From assembly GCA_934725655.1 (NCBI GenBank), contig CAKVCJ010000061.1, positions 1 to 9,098 on the forward strand: 9,098 nt of DNA, in the 5' to 3' direction. The translations under genes and the position numbers were made by a program. Positions 6,123 through 9,098 of this stretch are shown here, in pieces. Every line of letters starts with the position of its first letter. Position 1 is the first letter of the stretch. This DNA comes from an uncultured Brachyspira sp. GTDB lineage: Bacteria > Spirochaetota > Brachyspiria > Brachyspirales > Brachyspiraceae. The notes beneath the pieces are model-generated. The model was given only the letters and a program-made list of their open reading frames with translations, searched no databases and was not told the DNA's origin.

Positions 6123-7001
6123 ATGAATAAAAATGCAATAATATACTATTTTTCAGGAACAGGAAATACAGAAAAAGTTGTAAATGAATATAAAAAAAAA
6201 TTTGAAGAAAATAATATAAATATAACTTTATATAGAGTCACAGACAATTTTGATAATTTACCAAGTCCAAACGATTATGATTATGTAGGATTAGCATACC
6301 CTATTCATGGTTTTAATGCTCCATATCCAATTTTTGATTTAATAAAATTATTTCCAAACACTAAAGATAAAAAAATATTCATATTAAAAACATCAGGAGA
6401 ACCATTGTCAATAAACAATATCTCCTCAGAACCTCTAATGGTTAGATTAAATAAAAAAGGATATATTCTTACAAATGAATATCATTATGTAATGCCTTAT
6501 AATTTGGTATTTAGACATACTGATGAGATGGCTTCAAAGATGTGGAAAGTTGCTAAACAATTATGTGCTGTAGATTTAAAAGAGATATTAGAAAACAAAA
6601 AAGTATTTCTTAAAAAATTTCCATTTGGAAGATTCATTGCTTTTCTTTTTAGAATAGAACATCCTGCTATGAAAGTTAATGGAAACCTTTTTAAGGTAAA
6701 AAATATATGTACTCATTGCAATTTATGCGTTAAAAAATGTCCTGTTAATAATATTTACAATGATGATAATGGAGACATTAAATTCAAAAATAAATGTGTT
6801 ATGTGTGCAAGCTGTGCATTTAGATGCCCGGTAAATGCAATCAATATAGGAATTCTCACAGCTTGGAAAGTAAATGGCCCATACAAATTTGAAAACCCTC
6901 CGACAAATCAAAAAAGCAAGCATGAAAATTATTGCAAAAAAGCCTATGATAGATATTTTAAAAATGCCGAAGAAAAAATAAAAAACAATATTTTATTATA
7001 A
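6123..7001 (+). CDS. EFR1-type flavodoxin-ferredoxin fusion protein
   Basis: A 292-residue cytoplasmic redox protein. Residues 1-165 form a flavodoxin-like domain: strand IIYYFSGTGNT (6-16) carries the FMN phosphate-binding loop SGTGNT, and AYPIHGFNAPYP is typical of the EFR1 group. The C-terminal part carries two complete [4Fe-4S] motifs, C196-C199-C202-C206-P and C225-C228-C231-C235-P, both CxxCxxCxxxCP as in bacterial two-cluster ferredoxins. It could pass electrons between flavin and iron-sulfur clusters; the physiological partner is not known for the family and no partner gene lies beside it. No signal peptide or membrane segment is evident. The only Shine-Dalgarno-like AAAAGG (6104-6109) is 13 nt from the ATG, an unusually long gap. 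It appears monocistronic, since oppA downstream has its own promoter. The 3' gap shows no clear terminator. Confidence 0.88.
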   Translation: MNKNAIIYYFSGTGNTEKVVNEYKKKFEENNINITLYRVTDNFDNLPSPNDYDYVGLAYPIHGFNAPYPIFDLIKLFPNTKDKKIFILKTSGEPLSINNISSEPLMVRLNKKGYILTNEYHYVMPYNLVFRHTDEMASKMWKVAKQLCAVDLKEILENKKVFLKKFPFGRFIAFLFRIEHPAMKVNGNLFKVKNICTHCNLCVKKCPVNNIYNDDNGDIKFKNKCVMCASCAFRCPVNAINIGILTAWKVNGPYKFENPPTNQKSKHENYCKKAYDRYFKNAEEKIKNNILL

Positions 7002-7028
7002 ACAATATAATTATTTTATAAATATTAA

Positions 7029-7056
7029 TTGACAATATCTTTATACAAAATATAAT
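7029..7056 (+). promoter_or_regulatory. Perfect-consensus promoter of the oppA-like gene
   Basis: TTGACA (7029-7034), 16 bp, TATAAT (7051-7056): both hexamers match the sigma-70 consensus exactly. Transcription should begin near 7063, leaving a leader of about 27 nt. The strength fits an abundant binding lipoprotein. Confidence 0.88.
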
Positions 7057-7074
7057 AAAACTTAATATAAAAAT

Positions 7075-7079
7075 AGGAG
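7075..7079 (+). promoter_or_regulatory. Ribosome binding site of the oppA-like gene
   Basis: AGGAG ends 10 nt before the ATG at 7090. It supports this start, which also gives a complete lipoprotein signal peptide. Confidence 0.75.
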
Positions 7080-7089
7080 AATAAATATT

Positions 7090-8691
7090 ATGAAACATTT
7101 AACTTTATTACTCTTATCTGTTTTAATGATTATATCAATCTCTTGCGGCGGAAATAAAGCAGATGAAGGAGCAATATATATTAATGTAGGGCCAGAACCA
7201 AAAACCATAGATCCTGCATTAAACTCTACAGTAGATGGAAGCATATATATTCAGCATGCTTTTGAAGGTTTAGCTACTAGAGATAAAGAAAATAAAATTA
7301 TCCCAGGTGTTGCAGAAAGTTGGGATATAAGTGAAGATGGATTAACTTATACATTTCATATAAGAGAAAATGCTAAATGGTCTGACGGCAAAAAAATCAC
7401 AGCTGAAGACTTTGTTTATTCTTGGCAGAGGGCTGTTGATCCAATCACAGCTTCTGAATATGCTTATCAATTTGAGCCTGTATTAAATGCTATGGATATC
7501 AATTCAGGGAAAAAACCTGTTGCAGACTTAGGCATAAGAGCTATAGATGAAAACACTCTTGAAGTAAAATTAAATGCGCCTACTGCATATTTCTTGGAAC
7601 TCGCTGCTTTTCCTACATTTTACCCTGTTAGAAAAGATATCATAGAAGAAAATAAAGATAATTGGACTCTTTCTCCAGATACATATATAGGTAATGGTCC
7701 TTTTACTTTGGTAGAAAGAAGAACTGATGACAGACTTGTAATGGTAAAAAATACTAATTATTGGAATAGTGAAAATATAATACCAGAAAAATTAGTATTT
7801 ATACTTATGCAAAACGGTACTGCTGCTGTAGCTGGCATAAAAGAAGGTTCTATACAATTTGCAAATAACCCTCCTCTTCAGTATATAGAAACATTACAAA
7901 GCGAAGGTTTAATGCATATATCACCATATTTAGGTACATATTATTATTGTATTAATATTACAAATAGTGTATTAAAAGATGTAAGAGTAAGAAAAGCTTT
8001 AACTTTGGCAATAGATAGAAATTATTTAGTAGAACAAGTTACAAGAGGCGGACAGCTGCCTGCAAGTGCTTGGGTGCCTAGCGGTGTTAATGATGTTGAT
8101 GGAGAGTTTAGAAAAGTAGGCGGAGATTATTACAGCGTAAAATCTGAAGACTATCAAAAAAATGTTGAAGAAGCTAAAAAACTACTCGCTGAAGCTGGTT
8201 ATCCTAATGGTGAGGGATTTCCTGTAATAGAGTTTAAATCCAATTCCGGCGAACATATACAGATATTTGAAGCAGTACAGCAGATGTGGAAAGAAAATTT
8301 AAATATAGATTCTACTATAGCTCAAGAAGAATGGGCTACCTTCCAAGATACTAGACAAAATAAAAATTACATGATAGCACGCCATGGTTGGATAGCTGAC
8401 TATAATGACCCTATGAGTTTCCTTGGAGTATTCTTAAGCTATAGTGTACAAAACAATGGCGGTTATTCTAATAAAAATTATGATGATAAACTTAAACTTG
8501 CTATGTCTACTATAGATCAAAATGTAAGAATGAAAGCTATGCATGAGGCAGAAGATATACTTATGAATGATATGGGATTAATTCCTCTTTATTTCTATAC
8601 TGACCCTATTATGATTAGTAAAAAATTATCTGGTGTAATATTTGACCCTCTTGGAGCTCATAAGTTCTATTATGCTAAATTAGATAAATAA
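7090..8691 (+). CDS. oppA: Oligopeptide ABC transporter substrate-binding lipoprotein (OppA-like)
   Basis: A 533-residue extracytoplasmic solute-binding protein of family 5, which captures peptides and hands them to an Opp permease. The signal peptide is MKHLTLLLLSVLMIISISC; Cys19 is the predicted lipid-anchored residue, followed by GGNK. The family pattern is clear: GPEPKTIDPAL near the mature N-terminus, AESWDISEDGLTYTFHIR from 75, then KWSDGKKITAEDFVYSWQ, IGNGPF, and DVRVRKALTLAIDR (297-310). Length is close to E. coli OppA (543), so it looks complete. Peptide preference cannot be read from sequence; dipeptide or nickel binders of the same family are alternatives, but the resemblance is to OppA. 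No permease or ATPase genes lie within the window: upstream is the EFR1 gene, and downstream is a terminator and convergent apt. It is probably a single-gene unit that uses permeases encoded elsewhere. Confidence 0.93.
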   Translation: MKHLTLLLLSVLMIISISCGGNKADEGAIYINVGPEPKTIDPALNSTVDGSIYIQHAFEGLATRDKENKIIPGVAESWDISEDGLTYTFHIRENAKWSDGKKITAEDFVYSWQRAVDPITASEYAYQFEPVLNAMDINSGKKPVADLGIRAIDENTLEVKLNAPTAYFLELAAFPTFYPVRKDIIEENKDNWTLSPDTYIGNGPFTLVERRTDDRLVMVKNTNYWNSENIIPEKLVFILMQNGTAAVAGIKEGSIQFANNPPLQYIETLQSEGLMHISPYLGTYYYCINITNSVLKDVRVRKALTLAIDRNYLVEQVTRGGQLPASAWVPSGVNDVDGEFRKVGGDYYSVKSEDYQKNVEEAKKLLAEAGYPNGEGFPVIEFKSNSGEHIQIFEAVQQMWKENLNIDSTIAQEEWATFQDTRQNKNYMIARHGWIADYNDPMSFLGVFLSYSVQNNGGYSNKNYDDKLKLAMSTIDQNVRMKAMHEAEDILMNDMGLIPLYFYTDPIMISKKLSGVIFDPLGAHKFYYAKLDK

Positions 8692-8721
8692 ATTTCATAA
8701 ATAATAAAATATGCAATAAAA

Positions 8722-8764
8722 AAAGAATAGGAGTTATATTATAATTCCTATTCTTTATTTTTTT
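8722..8764. terminator. Bidirectional intrinsic terminator between oppA and apt
   Basis: The 15-bp stem pairs AAAGAATAGGAGTTA (8722-8736) with TAATTCCTATTCTTT (8742-8756), with one G·T pair and a 5-nt loop. Seven T follow on the plus strand (8758-8764). The A run at 8718-8724 gives a T run on the minus strand, so it should also end apt, whose stop is at 8788. Confidence 0.93.
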
Positions 8765-8787
8765 AAACAAAATTTAAATAAAAAAGT

Positions 8788-9098
8788 TTAATATTCTATT
8801 AAAACATTAACAGGATATTTGCTTATATCTTTTCTTCCATTTAATTCTTTTAATTCTATTAAAAAAGAAGAGCCTACTATATTGCCTCCAAGTCTTTCAA
8901 CCATTTTCATCATAGCCAAAGCAGTACCGCCTGTAGCAATTAAATCATCTACTATAAGAACGTTAGCTCCTTTATTTATAGCATCTTCATGCATATATAA
9001 AGAATCTGTACCATACTCTAACGCATATTCTTCTGATATAGTTTTGCAAGGTAATTTACCTTTTTTTCTAACAGGCACAAATCCGCAGTTTAATCTAT
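8788..9098 (-). CDS. apt: Adenine phosphoribosyltransferase, C-terminal part (5' end outside window)
   Basis: The C-terminal 103 or so residues of a cytoplasmic purine-salvage enzyme that makes AMP from adenine and PRPP. The PRPP-binding signature VLIVDDLIATGGTA is complete, and GFVPVRKKGKLP, EEYALEYGTDSL and the C-terminal FLIELKELNGR are characteristic of Apt. The GTG at 9078-9076 is an internal Val within GFVPVRK: the frame stays open to the right edge and reads R-L-N-C-G-F before it, matching the family. About 70 N-terminal residues should lie outside the window (the usual length is about 170-180). The gene converges on oppA and shares its terminator. No break or frameshift is seen in the visible part. 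Confidence 0.95.
   Translation of the reverse strand, partial: RLNCGFVPVRKKGKLPCKTISEEYALEYGTDSLYMHEDAINKGANVLIVDDLIATGGTALAMMKMVERLGGNIVGSSFLIELKELNGRKDISKYPVNVLIEY

Noticed and set aside
7002..7028. Terminator after the EFR1 gene.
   Set aside because: The gap is AT-rich but shows no stem with G-C pairs followed by a T run; EFR1 transcripts may read into oppA.
6723..7244. Minus-strand open frames opposite the EFR1 gene (6723-6923) and the start of oppA (7062-7244).
   Set aside because: The first covers the ferredoxin cysteine motifs in antisense and the second runs across the oppA promoter and signal peptide; neither has start signals or a recognisable product.
9076..9078. GTG as the start of a 96-residue apt.
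   Set aside because: The frame stays open to the window edge and the upstream residues match the Apt family, so this is an internal Val.
1..9098. Mobile elements, CRISPR arrays, defence islands, toxin-antitoxin pairs, tRNA genes or riboswitches.
   Set aside because: No long direct or terminal repeats, no transposase or nuclease genes, no cloverleaf or recognised riboswitch core were seen; coding density and base use are uniform across the window.

Overview
The window looks like ordinary chromosome from an anaerobic spirochaete, most likely Brachyspira. The basis is very AT-rich DNA with A/T-ending codons, spirochaete-style lipoprotein signal peptides ending in -Ser-Cys, and this protein set (CCA nucleotidyltransferase, CoaX, HPr/EI, an M30-like lipoprotein, an EFR1 flavodoxin-ferredoxin, OppA, Apt). 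The genus is inferred from protein resemblance; there is no rRNA here to confirm it.

Layout from left to right: (1) 1-218, the C-terminal end of a DUF1667-type protein entering from the left edge. (2) 360-2539, a two-gene operon of a CCA-adding/poly(A) polymerase-family nucleotidyltransferase and type III pantothenate kinase (coaX), 2 bp apart, behind a strong promoter. (3) 2668-4700, ptsH-ptsI, the two general PTS phosphocarriers, behind their own promoter and closed by a strong hairpin terminator. (4) 4772-5968 on the minus strand, a surface lipoprotein with a zinc-metallopeptidase HExxH motif (M30/hyicolysin-like), convergent with ptsI. (5) A 154-bp divergent control region, then 6123-7001, an EFR1-type flavodoxin plus two [4Fe-4S] clusters. 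(6) 7090-8691, a solo OppA-type peptide-binding lipoprotein behind a perfect-consensus promoter, closed by a bidirectional terminator. (7) 8788-9098 on the minus strand, the C-terminal part of adenine phosphoribosyltransferase, running off the right edge.

The genes cover tRNA maturation, CoA synthesis, sugar phosphotransfer, peptide uptake, purine salvage and redox chemistry. They are separate small transcription units and do not form one pathway. Both convergent gene pairs share one bidirectional hairpin. The best promoters all have 16-bp spacers. No gene-free stretch reaches 300 bp; the longest is 5969-6122. There are no tRNA or rRNA genes, CRISPR arrays, insertion sequences or phage genes.

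I do not see a convincing undescribed multi-gene system. The parts most worth a second look are the divergent M30-lipoprotein/EFR1 region with its palindromes and PerR-box-like sequence, and an Asp-to-Glu change at a catalytic metal-ligand position of the nucleotidyltransferase.
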